Part shown: piece by piece, positions 45,785-55,215 of the stretch | Layout of the letters: each line of letters begins with the position of its first letter | Position numbering within the stretch: position 1 is the stretch's first letter | From: Oreohelix idahoensis | Taxonomy: Eukaryota; Mollusca; Gastropoda; Stylommatophora; Oreohelicidae | Length of the DNA: 64,000 bases | NCBI GenBank assembly: GCA_024509875.1 | Contig: JAMPIV010009928.1 | Coordinates: 712,001-776,000, forward strand | Direction: 5' to 3' | The notes under the pieces: model-generated | Database searches by the model: none | What the model was told of the DNA's origin: nothing | What the model saw: only the letters and a program-made list of their open reading frames with translations | Program-made: the position numbers and the translations under genes

Positions 45785-46995
45785 ATTCTTCCCATCTCTT
45801 GTTCCACTGTCACTTGTCTGGTTCTTGTCATCTCTTGTTCCACTGTCGCTTGTCTCGTTCTTGTCATCTCTTGTTCCACTGGCACTTGTCTGGTTCTTGT
45901 CATCTGTTGTTCCACTGGCACTTGTCTGGTTCTTGTCATCTCTTGTTCCACTGACACGTGTCTGGTTCTTGTTCTACTGACACTTGTCTGGTTCTTGTCA
46001 TCTCTTGTTCACTGTCGCTTGTCTGGTTCTTGTCATCCCTTGTTCCACTGTCACTTGTCTGGTTATTGTCATCTCTTGTTCCACTGTCACTTGTCTGGTT
46101 CTTGTCATTTCTTGTTCCACGGACACTTGTCTGGTTCTTGTTCCACTGGCACTTGTCTGGTTCTTGTCATCTCTTGTTCCACTGGCACTTGTCTGGTTCT
46201 TGTCATCTCTTGTTCCACTGACACTTGTCTGGTTCTTGTTGTACTGAAATTGTCTGGTTCTTGTCATCTCTTGTTCACTGTCGCTTGTCTGGTTCTTGTC
46301 ATCTCTTGTTCCACTGTTGCTTGTTTGGTTCTTGTCATCTCTTGTTCCACTGACACTTGTCTGGTTCTTGTTCCACTGACACTTGTCTGGTTCTTGTTCC
46401 ACTGACACTTGTCTGGTTCTTGTCATCTCTTGTTCCACTGACACTTGTCTGGTTCTTGTTCCACTGACACTTGTCTGGTTCTTGTTCCACTGACACTTGT
46501 CTGGTTCTTGTCATCTCTTGTTCCACTGACACTTGTCTGGTTCTTGTCATCTCTTGTTCCACTGACACTTGTCTGGTTCTTGTTCCACTGACACTTGTCT
46601 GGTTCTTGTCATCTCTTGTTCCACTGACACTTGTCTGGTTCTTGTCATCTCTTGTTCCACTGACACTTGTCTGGTTCTTGTCATCTCTTGTTCCACTGAC
46701 ACTTGTCTGGTTCTTGTCATCTCTTGTTCCACTGACACTTGTCTGGTTCTTGTCATCTCTTGTTCCACTGACACTTTTCTGGTTCTTGTCATCTCTTGTT
46801 CCACTGACACTTGTCTGGTTCTTGTTCCACTGACACTTGTCTGGTTCTTGTCATCTCTTGTTCCACTGACACTTGTCTGGTTCTTGTCATCTCTTGTTCC
46901 ACTGACACTTGTCTGGTTCTTGTTCCACTGACATTTGTCTGGTTCTTGTCATCTCTTGATCCACTGACACTTGTCTGGTTCTTATCTCTTGTTCC
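45785..46995. repeat. 36-bp (and 26-bp) minisatellite derived from LINE coding sequence
   Basis: About 35 tandem units. On the minus strand the 36-bp unit encodes the twelve residues MTRTRQVSVEQE, present once in normal LINE copies (for example near 25190 and 51457). A shorter 26-bp unit lacks ten bases (tcatctcttg on plus). Left-hand units are more variable; the right-hand ones are nearly identical, as in recent expansion. Long frames on either strand here are by-products. Confidence 0.93.
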
Positions 46996-47112
46996 ACATT
47001 AGTCATCTTGTTATGCCACTTCCATCCTTCTATTTTAGGCAAGCATTCGTTTATGAATGTCTGTAACTTTTAAGTTGTAGTTTTTGTTGCTCTCCATGTT
47101 TCAGAGAACAAC
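46996..47112 (-). mobile_element. LINE fragment upstream of the minisatellite
   Basis: Minus-oriented continuation of the LINE: ccatccttctattttaggca, atgaatgtctgtaactttt and ctctccatgtttcagag. At about 47103 it meets a plus-oriented scrap (aacaacaaaaacaacaacca...), again an inverted junction. Confidence 0.65.
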
Positions 47113-47269
47113 AAAAACAACAACCAAAAAGCTTCCGACTTTCATATAATGAAATGCAAAATACTTGTTATTTCCCCTTGACCAAGGATTATTCCATTGA
47201 ACAGGGAATACATTTACAGTTGACAGTTATTAAAGACAACTGCATTTCAATCAATCATCAATCAATAAC

Positions 47270-47700
47270 CTTTAGCTCCCCAAGGAGCATAGGCCTTCAA
47301 CAAACACGTGCCACACCATCCTGTCACATGTCTTCCTCATCATTTTCACTTCTGTCGCCAGTTCTCTTCTCCACGTGTTTTCTGGTCTACCTCGGCCTCT
47401 CTTTCCCTGGGGATTCCATAACAAAAACTGCCTTTTAATGCTATCAACAGGTTTCCTCAATGTGTGTCCTATCCATTTCCAGTGTCTTCTTCTCATCTCT
47501 TGTTCCACTTGTACTTGTCTGGTTCGTGTCATCACTTGCACATTGGTAACCCTGTCATAACATTTAAATTCTTCTATTCTGCACAAGCACCCACTTATGA
47601 AAGTCTGTAACTTTTTGATTGTTGTTTTGTTGTTCTCTGTGTTTCAGAGCCATACAACAGGCCTGACTTGACATTTGAGTTGAAGGTTCTTATCACACTG
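47270..47700 (-). mobile_element. LINE 3'-tail copy with one normal MTRTRQ unit
   Basis: Minus strand reads, from 47700 down: ttcaactcaaatgtcaagtc, GSETQRTTKQQ-like thumb, a single MTRTRQVQVEQEM, WIGHTLRKPVDSIKR and the ggagctaaagg end. Same family as 23791-25475 and 51295-51677. Confidence 0.75.
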
Positions 47701-47944
47701 CATCTACTGCATATAATCAATATTTAAAAAAGATACAATAAAAGCTGAACAATAAATATAAATTACCTGTATAAATATAAGTTTCATTCAGTAGGCGTAT
47801 CTAAATTCCTCCACATTCAAACGCTCATGAGAAATCAGTTATTGTAGTAGTACAGAACATAAAATAGCCGTAATTAATAAACAGGAAACTGCAAGGTATC
47901 TATCAAGTTCAACCGTACATAAATACATAAATAACCAGACCACA

Positions 47945-48060
47945 CGGTCTTTCATATTTGGACATGCACCCTAATTTAACCAAAGAACCTGGTATATGGG
48001 CTGAACAGGAAGCGTCTCACCAAAATGAGGCAAAATTTCATTAAAAAACAGGTCAACCAT
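47945..48060 (+). repeat. Unclassified dispersed repeat (family B)
   Basis: ggtctttcatatttggacat, accctaatttaacc, gggctgaacaggaagcgtct and caccaaaatgaggcaaaatt match the other copies. Confidence 0.65.
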
Positions 48061-48199
48061 GTTTATTGTATTCATTTAATCTTCAACCTTGGACTAGAGA
48101 ACATCAGTAAAAAAAAGGAATAGCTGGCACTAAAGAGGTAAAGGCTGCTTTATAGCAGATACGGTCATAGGGGCGTGAAGTGTTAGAGACTTCACTATA

Positions 48200-48390
48200 T
48201 TAGGTCCAGCTTTATAAGGTGGGGTGGCCAGTCCCTTTCCTTGCTGCCTTTGTCTTCACTAACTCGAGCAGAATCAGGTACCCATTCACAGCTGGGTAGA
48301 CTGGAGCGTGACGGCGCCAGACTTTGAACCCATTAATTTTGCAGTGAAAGGCAAGCGCTCTAAACACTGACAATCAGACACCATAACTGG
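48200..48390 (-). repeat. tRNA-related SINE
   Basis: Minus strand begins tcagtgtttagagcgcttgc, then gggttcaaagtctgg (degenerate B box). The body has plus-strand ggtacccattcacagctggg and tagactggagcg. Same central motif as near 6062 and 28475. Confidence 0.6.
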
Positions 48391-48539
48391 CACAGGATAG
48401 CTGAATCTAGGTGTTTAATTTATTTCTGTTTTAACGATTTTCTTTAAGATCATCTGAACTACGCAAATATGTTCCGTTTCAAATCGTTCTTTTTCCTACA
48501 CTCTCAGATGTCTACTTGAATATTGTCAAAGAAAGCAGT

Positions 48540-48765
48540 GGCGAGCTTCAGACTATTTGTGTGTCCAGAGTTTTTCCAAGAATGGTACTGGTGACGGCCA
48601 TATGCGCTTTCTCTGTTTCTCATATGTCGGGAATCTTTGAAGCAGACGTTCAGCTGTCATTTAATTGGTGCCACGCACTGGTAGTTCCTATCTTTAGTTT
48701 TTTGAATAGATGGTATCCCAATCCGTCATGGACCATGTAAAGAATGCAGATTACCACTTGTTCTC
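48540..48765 (-). pseudogene. Old LINE C-terminal fragment
   Basis: In one minus-strand frame WPSPVPFLEKLWTHK is readable, resembling the segment after the RNase H finger of the LINEs in this window (compare the WPTETHIHTKLFGSLEEL region of the copy at 18651-19631). Heavily mutated. Confidence 0.4.
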
Positions 48766-49868
48766 TTCTGCTGAGCTGATAATATGCATCATTTTTTTTT
48801 TTTAGTGGCCTGGATGAGATAAAACCCTTTGTCTCTGCAAAAGAGTCATGCTTGTATCAGCCTTTGCCAATCTGTCAGCCTCTTATGTTCCATTCATTTT
48901 AGAGAGCTGAAACTTTGCACACAGCTCCATTTTTTGCATATTTTAATGTTACAAAATGTGATTGGCACTGACCCAACCGATTTTATATAAAAAGTAAAGT
49001 AATTTCATGTAGCGTGGAAATGACTCTATTAACGTAAGGTTTTTCTTAATGTTAGGGAAATAATGAACTGCAAACATACATTGTGTTTTAGATATGAAAA
49101 GGTGTGTGTCAGATAGTGAATGGTAATGTGCCATGAAATCAATGTGATTCTATTAACAATTAGATCAGCGAGTAGTGTGTTTTATAATCACAGCTCCAGT
49201 AATGATCAAACTCTCTTGTGTATTCAAAAATAAATCTCAATCTTTGGAAAAATTTAATATTTATTTCTGAATAAAATCACTAAAAGAGTAAATGGAAAAA
49301 AAAAGAGTTTTGAGTACCACTTCCAGGGGTGCACTTAAAAGTATTAGGCACCAGTGATGGATCTTTCTTATGGCACCCCCCCACAAAATACAAAGAAAAA
49401 ATACATTTTTCTCGCAAGTAGATGCTTGAGCAGCACAGGACTGCCATAATAGTGTCTGATGGCACCGCTCCCTTTTTTCCTTGCTGTCACTCGGGGTGGA
49501 CCCCCCCTTTGCACACCCATATTACGTCAGTGACCACTTGCAGCAACATGAAAAATTACTATTTTCTGTTCTTAGTGCATTTTGTAACAATAACAAAAGT
49601 GGTCCCTAAAAGCCCCCCCCCCCCTGCTTGTTTTGGTTGGGTTTTCCCCTCTCTAAATTTAGCCAGAAAACTAAATACATACCATATTAACTTAACTGAA
49701 TAGTCTCATTTCAAGGGAAAGCATTGATAAAATCTTCCATTTTTTTCCCTGAGCTGGCAAGATTGATTCCCCTTGTTGTTTGAAAGTACTGTTAACTAAA
49801 TGATGTTCTTGTGTCCATTGATGGCTGCTGCCTCTCAAGTCTGGATTCAAAAATTTATTTGGATTTCG
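48766..49868. other. 3' flank of the rapsyn-like gene
   Basis: No gene or mobile element recognised. Minus-strand AATAAA occurs 9 bases after the stop (49860-49855) and again near 49265, either of which could serve polyadenylation of the rapsyn-like mRNA. C-runs are at 49500 and 49613-49623. Confidence 0.4.
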
Positions 49869-49977
49869 TCATGTTGGTGACAGGAGTGGATTCTGGGAAA
49901 TGTTCTTTCTGCAGGCCGGACAGGGCCGTCTTCTGCCAGCTCGGCCTATTGTAGATCTCGCTAGATGAACTGCACAT
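49869..49977 (-). CDS. Rapsyn-like protein, terminal exon (second half of RING-H2 finger)
   Basis: Minus strand: an acceptor (tgtttatag) at 49978 opens an exon whose first base, A, completes an Arg codon begun by the AG at the end of exon 57103-56904. It then reads CAVHLARS... through RRRPCPACRKN to a TGA at 49871-49869. This supplies the last three cysteines of a C3HxHC RING: Cys two residues after the His of the previous exon, then C-x2-C. Rapsyn ends shortly after its last CPxC, as here. The finger is complete only when both exons are joined, which strongly supports the model. The protein clusters nicotinic acetylcholine receptors at synapses in vertebrates; function here is inferred. Confidence 0.82.
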
Positions 49978-50194
49978 CTATAAACATATAGTAGAAGTGT
50001 GAGATATATTTGGTTCCATATTTATATTATACTGTTCAACATGGGTGGAACAATTATCAAAGTGGGAACATGGTAGATGCTCACGAGAAAGCAGATAGGT
50101 ATGAGACACAAGAAGAGTAAGAAATGTGATAGTCTGTTGGAAGACATTAGCACTAGAACAGTAAGAGAAGTGATACTGCCCAATGGAAGACATT

Positions 50195-50512
50195 AGAGAA
50201 ATAATAGACTGCCTATTGATGGACAGTAGACAATACGCAAGTAAGAGAAATAATAGACTGCCTATTGATGGACAGTAGACAATACGCAGGTAAGAGAAAT
50301 AATAGACTGTCTATTGATAGACAGTAGACAATACGCAAGTAAGAGAAATAATAGACTGCCTATTGATGGACAGTAGACAATACGCAAGTAAGAGAAATAA
50401 TAAACTGCCTATTGATGGACAGTAGACAATACACAAGTCAGAGAAATAATAGACTGCCTATTGATGGATAGTAGACAATACACAAGTAAGAGAAATAATA
50501 GACTGCTCCGCT
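50195..50512. repeat. 49-bp minisatellite, about seven copies
   Basis: Word agagaaataatagactgcc recurs at 50195, 50244, 50293 and onward every 49 bp, with gacagtagacaatacgcaag. It sits in the last intron of the rapsyn-like gene, about 220 bp before the terminal exon. Confidence 0.9.
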
Positions 50513-50869
50513 TTATTGTGCTTCGCAGATATTGCGCTTTTTTTTCAAATTAGTCATGTTTATTTATTAGAACATGCCTTTTTCCTCCGATAGATTTTGA
50601 CTCTCCTCCAGCAAAAAGATTATGATTCGCTGAAGGCTCAGATGATGAAGATTAGCCTTTTTGTTTTATCAACAAAGTATTTTTAATTTTTCAGTACTTT
50701 TTTTTTTTAGACCTAGCGCTATTGCGTACTTAATAGACATAGTATAAACATGATATTAGGCTTTTATATGCACTGGGAAGCCAAAGAATGGGTGTGACCC
50801 GCTTTGTTGCAATATTTCCTTTATAGCGGTGGTCTGGAACCGAACCCGCAATATCTCTGAGGTGTGCCT

Positions 50870-50995
50870 GTATAGCAACTTGTTTTACATGATATGAGTG
50901 CTAGTCCCATGCCCAGTTTCATATTAGTCCCCTCCTACGACACACCTGAGCATACCTGTAGTCCTATTCTTTGAATCCTCAGAGATTCCTGGAAA
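50870..50995 (-). repeat. Unclassified dispersed repeat (family A)
   Basis: Contains cctacgacacacctgagcat and cctgtagtcctattctttga, matching 28100-28145; diverged. Confidence 0.55.
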
Positions 50996-51294
50996 CTACA
51001 CGGAGCATAGACACCTATTAAACACGTTCAAAATGGCAGGACAAGATGTGTTCATGCGCAGAAGAAACGAAAACATTAGAACATGATCTCTAGGAATACG
51101 AGCTCCACGAGAGGTGCATACTGACAGCACAGCTGTCAACTACCCCCTTGAGGGAGAAACTGTCTGGCGATGAGAGAAGTCTAAAACATACCACCCTTTT
51201 AAAAATATATATGTGTCTATACAACAACTGACAAGGCAAAGGAAAAAGAAGACTAAAATAATGCTGTCCCGTGTACATCCCTCAACACGAAAAT

Positions 51295-51677
51295 AAGAAT
51301 CTTCAACTCAAATGTCAAGTCAGTCCTATTGTATGGCTCTGAGACATGGAGAACAACAAAAACAACAACCAAAAAGCTACAGACTTTTATAAACGGGTGC
51401 TTGCGTAGAATAAAAGGACTGAAATGGTATGACAAAGTCACAAATGTGGAATTGATGACAAGAACCAGACAAATGCCAGTGGAACAAGAGTTGAGAAGAA
51501 GATGCTGGCGATGGATAGGACACACATTGAGGAAACCTGTTGATAGCATTACAAAGCAGTCCTTGTTCTGGAATCCACATGGAAAGAGAGGCAGAGGCAG
51601 GGAAAGAGAGGCAGAGGTAGGCCAAAAAAAAAAAAAAAAACACACACGGAGAAGAGAACTGGATACAGAGGTGAAAG
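51295..51677 (+). mobile_element. LINE 3'-tail copy, split by a hAT transposon
   Basis: Readable plus-strand segments: LLYGSETWRTTKTTTKK, GLKWYDKVTNVELMTRTRQ, WRWIGHTLRKPVDSI, then an A17 run. The copy is interrupted at 51677 and continues at 53734-53826 to the usual ggggagctaaagggtattga end. The hAT target duplication is ggtgaaag. Confidence 0.85.
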
Positions 51678-53725
51678 CAGAGCCGGATTAACGTAGTAGC
51701 ACAAGTAGCATATGCTACGGGCCCCGCGCTTTTAGGGGCCCCGCGCCAATAAATATGTACATAATTTGTTGGTCATCTTCTAATACGAGCGTTGATGGGA
51801 AGGAGCGAAGCTTCTGATAGGGTTGGAAGGAAAGTCCACTGACCCCCCAGCCTCGCAATGACATGTCATTGGGCCAAAAGAGCTGGAAAGCTCGAGTGCC
51901 GCTAATTAGAGAGAAAAAAAATACGAGCGTTAAACCAATGATCTTGTAATTTATGCCATTTTTAGCGCCTTTTCATTTGGTGTCACGAAATTGTGAGAGA
52001 AAGAGCATAAGAGGGTGACTTAGTGTGACTCTTCATTATTTTAATGTTAACTGTTTGCGGACGGAACCCATTTAAGTGGCGTTGAAAATTTGGTCACGTT
52101 TGGACGGAAGCCACTTTTTGGGCTCTAGGCGACTGCCCCTCTAATTTTGTTTCGTTCTTTGTGAAATGAATTTGCATTAACAATAAAAACTAGAATTTAG
52201 GAAACGGAAACTTCCTGTTTTAATTGAGGTATACGGCGTGCTCGCACTCTCTTTCGATCTTGATTAAAATTTCTTGATTTGTAAGGTTAGAAAACTCAAA
52301 AAATGAGCAGTAGACACAGAGATATTGGACGTAATTATGCTTCTGGAAGTAAAAAGCGTAAAGCGAAGGAAGAAAAAGAAAGAAGAGATCAACTTATAAT
52401 ATCAAAAACACGTAAGCTGACAGAATATTTTGATGTTCATGGTGGTGGTACTCTAACCGCTGAAGCTGGAAGTACAGGAACAACTAGTACTAGTGCAGGC
52501 TGTGCAGCAGAAAACATACAGCAAAACCCAGTATACACTGAGTCTGAATGTGAAAGAATAAGTGAAACGAAGAAGTACTCTAATGATATTAGTGACTGGC
52601 CGAACAATATAGATGACTGTGAGCGTGTATATTGCATATCCAAGGGAAGTGAAAAATGTCAACATGTTGATAGTGCCTTCTCTTCATCCGTGCGATTGTA
52701 TGACACTGAAAAGAAAACTCGATACTGTCAGAAGTCTTATTTTACTCATATTCATAAACTTACAAACAAGCAACATGCAAGAAAATGGTTATGCTATTCA
52801 GAAAGTAAAGGGCGCCTATTTTGTTTCCGATGCACGCTTATGAGTTCAGAATGTTCATCAAAGTTTACTGTGGAAGGGTTTAATGACTGGAAAAATGCAA
52901 GCAATCTATTGCGTCGACATGAAGAAAGCTCCTCACATAGACAAGCTTTAATTTCACTGTTGATGCGTAAAAACAAAGGTGAACATGTCGATTCCCATCT
53001 TGTGAAACAAATGGACATTCAAGAAAAGTATTGGCACAAACTTCTAGAGCGAATAATTGAAGTTGTGAAGTTTTTAGCAGAACGAGGCCTTTCATTTCGT
53101 GGCAGTGATGAAATTGTTGGGTACCCTTATAACGGGAATTACTTAGGGTTGTTAGAATTACTGGCCAAGTTTGACCCTTTTCTGGCAGAGCATATAAGTA
53201 CTCATGCAAACAAAGGATTTGGACATACATCATATCTATTTAAAACAACGTGTGAGGAATTCATCAATCTGATTGGATCCAGCATACTGGATCACATTCT
53301 CTGTGAAGTGAAGAAATACAAGTATTATTCCGTTTCATTGGATTCTTCTCCAGATATATCTAATATGGACCAGCTGACTTTGACTCTGCGCTATGTTTTG
53401 CCATCTGGAACAGTTGAAAGATTTGTGACATTTTTGGATATGGAAGGTCATAGTGCTGAACAGCTTACTAAAAGTGTACTTCATTTTTTAAAGGCAAATG
53501 ACATTGATATTAAAGACTGCCGTGGTCAAAGTTATGACAACGCCAGCAACATGAGTGGCAAGTTTATAGGATTACAAGCACGAATTAATTGATAATGATA
53601 ATTACTATGCAAATTAAAAATGTATGTGTTCAAATATGTTTGTGTTGTTTTATTGTTTTTTTTTAAATATAGGGCCCTTTTCTTAACATATGCTACAGGC
53701 CCCGCACTAGCTTAATCCGGCCCTG
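51678..53725 (+). mobile_element. hAT transposon (ZMYM-type) with truncated transposase
   Basis: Ends are CAGAGCCGGATTAA (51678) and, inverted, CAGGGCCGGATTAA (53725), one mismatch in 14. The element is flanked by the 8-bp duplication ggtgaaag at 51670-51677 and 53726-53733; 8 bp is the hAT rule. Subterminal parts share catatgcta and ggccccgc. Size 2048 bp, short for an autonomous member, because the transposase lacks its C-terminal part. Confidence 0.93.
52303..53592 (+). CDS. hAT transposase, C-terminally truncated (429 residues)
   Basis: ATG in good context (aaaaATGAGC) opens a 429-codon frame with no internal break. N-terminus is Lys/Arg-rich (SKKRKAKEEKERR), followed by a low-complexity Ser/Thr stretch. 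A TTF-type zinc finger at about residues 140-215 has LFCFRC and later RRHEESSSHR. The DUF4371/RNase H-like part then has SVSLDSSPDISNMDQL, with the first catalytic Asp, and YDNASNMSG near the end. The frame stops right after GLQARIN, so the rest of the catalytic fold and the hAT dimerisation domain are gone. Full-length relatives are roughly 700-800 residues. It is probably inactive as a transposase, but it could make a DNA-binding protein with its zinc finger. Confidence 0.82.
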   Translation: MSSRHRDIGRNYASGSKKRKAKEEKERRDQLIISKTRKLTEYFDVHGGGTLTAEAGSTGTTSTSAGCAAENIQQNPVYTESECERISETKKYSNDISDWPNNIDDCERVYCISKGSEKCQHVDSAFSSSVRLYDTEKKTRYCQKSYFTHIHKLTNKQHARKWLCYSESKGRLFCFRCTLMSSECSSKFTVEGFNDWKNASNLLRRHEESSSHRQALISLLMRKNKGEHVDSHLVKQMDIQEKYWHKLLERIIEVVKFLAERGLSFRGSDEIVGYPYNGNYLGLLELLAKFDPFLAEHISTHANKGFGHTSYLFKTTCEEFINLIGSSILDHILCEVKKYKYYSVSLDSSPDISNMDQLTLTLRYVLPSGTVERFVTFLDMEGHSAEQLTKSVLHFLKANDIDIKDCRGQSYDNASNMSGKFIGLQARIN

Positions 53726-53733
53726 GGTGAAAG

Positions 53734-53830
53734 TAATGAGGAAAGAACTTGCACAGGGCAGAAAGACTTGGCATGTGTTTGTTGAAGGCCTATGCTCCTT
53801 GGGGAGCTAAAGGGTATTGATTGATTGTGT
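53734..53830 (+). mobile_element. Remaining 3' end of the split LINE tail
   Basis: Continues 51295-51677 after the hAT: gcagaaagacttggcatgtg, ttgaaggcctatgctccttg, ending gggtattgattgattg. Confidence 0.8.
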
Positions 53831-53965
53831 ACTTGCCAGGGATCTGTGAAAAGACAAAGAGAGAATAGAACCACTGGCACCCCAAGGCGTGTCGTATAAG
53901 GCAACTAAGCTGTGTATGGGGCTGGCAACCTCATCATGTCAAATAAATTGTTAAATGAACAACTG
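53831..53965 (+). repeat. Unclassified dispersed repeat (family A)
   Basis: agggatctgtgaaaagacaa, gcgtgtcgtataaggcaact, ggctggcaacctcatcatgt; follows the LINE tail directly. Confidence 0.65.
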
Positions 53966-54535
53966 CCAAAGCACGTGACTGCTTGATGCAGGCTTCCAGC
54001 ACAGAGGTCAGCTGTAGTGGAGGCTGCATGCTCCGTATGGAAAATGGGTAACACCCCCCCATGACCGTCGCTGAACGCTCCGAAGTGAATATGTGTATGT
54101 TATAGTTAGTGTTTGAGTTAACCCTAACCCTAACTCTAAGATACACATATTCACTGCGGAATATTCGGCGACGGTCATTGCGGGATTACCGGAAATGATG
54201 ATGAAAATAGTACTAGCACAAAACAATCTTTTTTTTTTTTTTTAATGTGTTTGCTACTTTTCTTTGTAGCGCGCCCCTTTCAACCATCTACCATGTACAT
54301 GGAGTTGTTGGTTATATCAGGACGTGTTTCCTTTATTGTAATATGTTTTTGTTTGTATTTATTTTATACTATATTATCTCTAGTCGGTATTTTTCCTTTT
54401 GTAGTTATAGTTCAACATGGTTTTTAAAAGAAATTCCAAAATATGCTATTTTCTAAGTTAGTATGTTTTTAATTTTCACTGGATGGTTTCTTTGGTTAAT
54501 CTGTATGTATCTGGGGCGAGTCTTTCACGAGTTTG
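53966..54535. other. Intronic AT-rich DNA
   Basis: Contains an inverted pair near 54085-54160 (cgaagtgaatatgtgta against tacacatattcactgcgga) that could fold into a hairpin, and a poly(T) run near 54230. No coding exon is seen. Confidence 0.4.
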
Positions 54536-54564
54536 GACTACTGACTCAAATCCTTGTTTGTTTT

Positions 54565-55215
54565 TTATATGTTAGCTTTAGTTTTTGTAATATAGTGTTT
54601 TATTAACTTTTGCATTTCTGAAGGGGTCTTTGTGCCTATGAGATTTTCTACCCTCATTTCTACATTGTGGTTACTACAGTATGTCTTAATGTTTTGCCTC
54701 TGTTGGTCATATTTCTTGCAGTCCACCAGAAAGTGTCTAATTGTGTTTGGTTCTTGACACTCTTCACATGTGGGTTCCTCAATGATGAAATATCCAGTTC
54801 CAAGCTTGAGCCTCAGCAATTTTTTATTAATTGGTATTTTTAGTTCATCTTTTATTTGACATTTTTTGCTTGGTTTTTTAAGGATTTTATATGAGTGTCT
54901 TGCTTTTTTACTTTGGTCCCATGCTGTTATCCACTCTTTAGCTATTGCTTGGGCAATTAAGCTCTTAATTTCAAACTTCCCTAAGCCTACTTCAATTTTG
55001 TTATGGCTAGCTCTCCCCCCTTTGGCTTCTTTGTCTGCAAGCTCATTTCCTGCTATCCCCACATGTGATGGTATCCATGTTATTGTTGCACTGCATCCTA
55101 TAGTTTGTAGATATGTATTAACCTGTAGTATTTCCTCTATAATATCTGGCCTGCTACATTCATTTCTGTTTCTGATAGCTAATACTGATGATAGGGAATC
55201 TGTGAGAATGGTTAC
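54565..55215 (-). pseudogene. LINE RNase H end and C-terminal Cys/His finger
   Basis: After a nine-base homopolymer (T9 at 55216-55224 on plus) the RNase H continues as VTILTDSLSSV, then IPSHVGIAGNELADKEA. A CEECQEPNTIRHFLVDC finger (C-x2-C...H...C) closes the protein. Removing the homopolymer indel would join it to the upstream frame. Confidence 0.87.

Noticed and set aside
45744..47002. Overlapping repetitive proteins on both strands
   Set aside because: By-products of the 36-bp minisatellite; the original coding sense is the LINE protein on the minus strand.
54085..54165. Inverted pair as a MITE
   Set aside because: The arms are short, there is no flanking target duplication I can place, and no second copy in the window.
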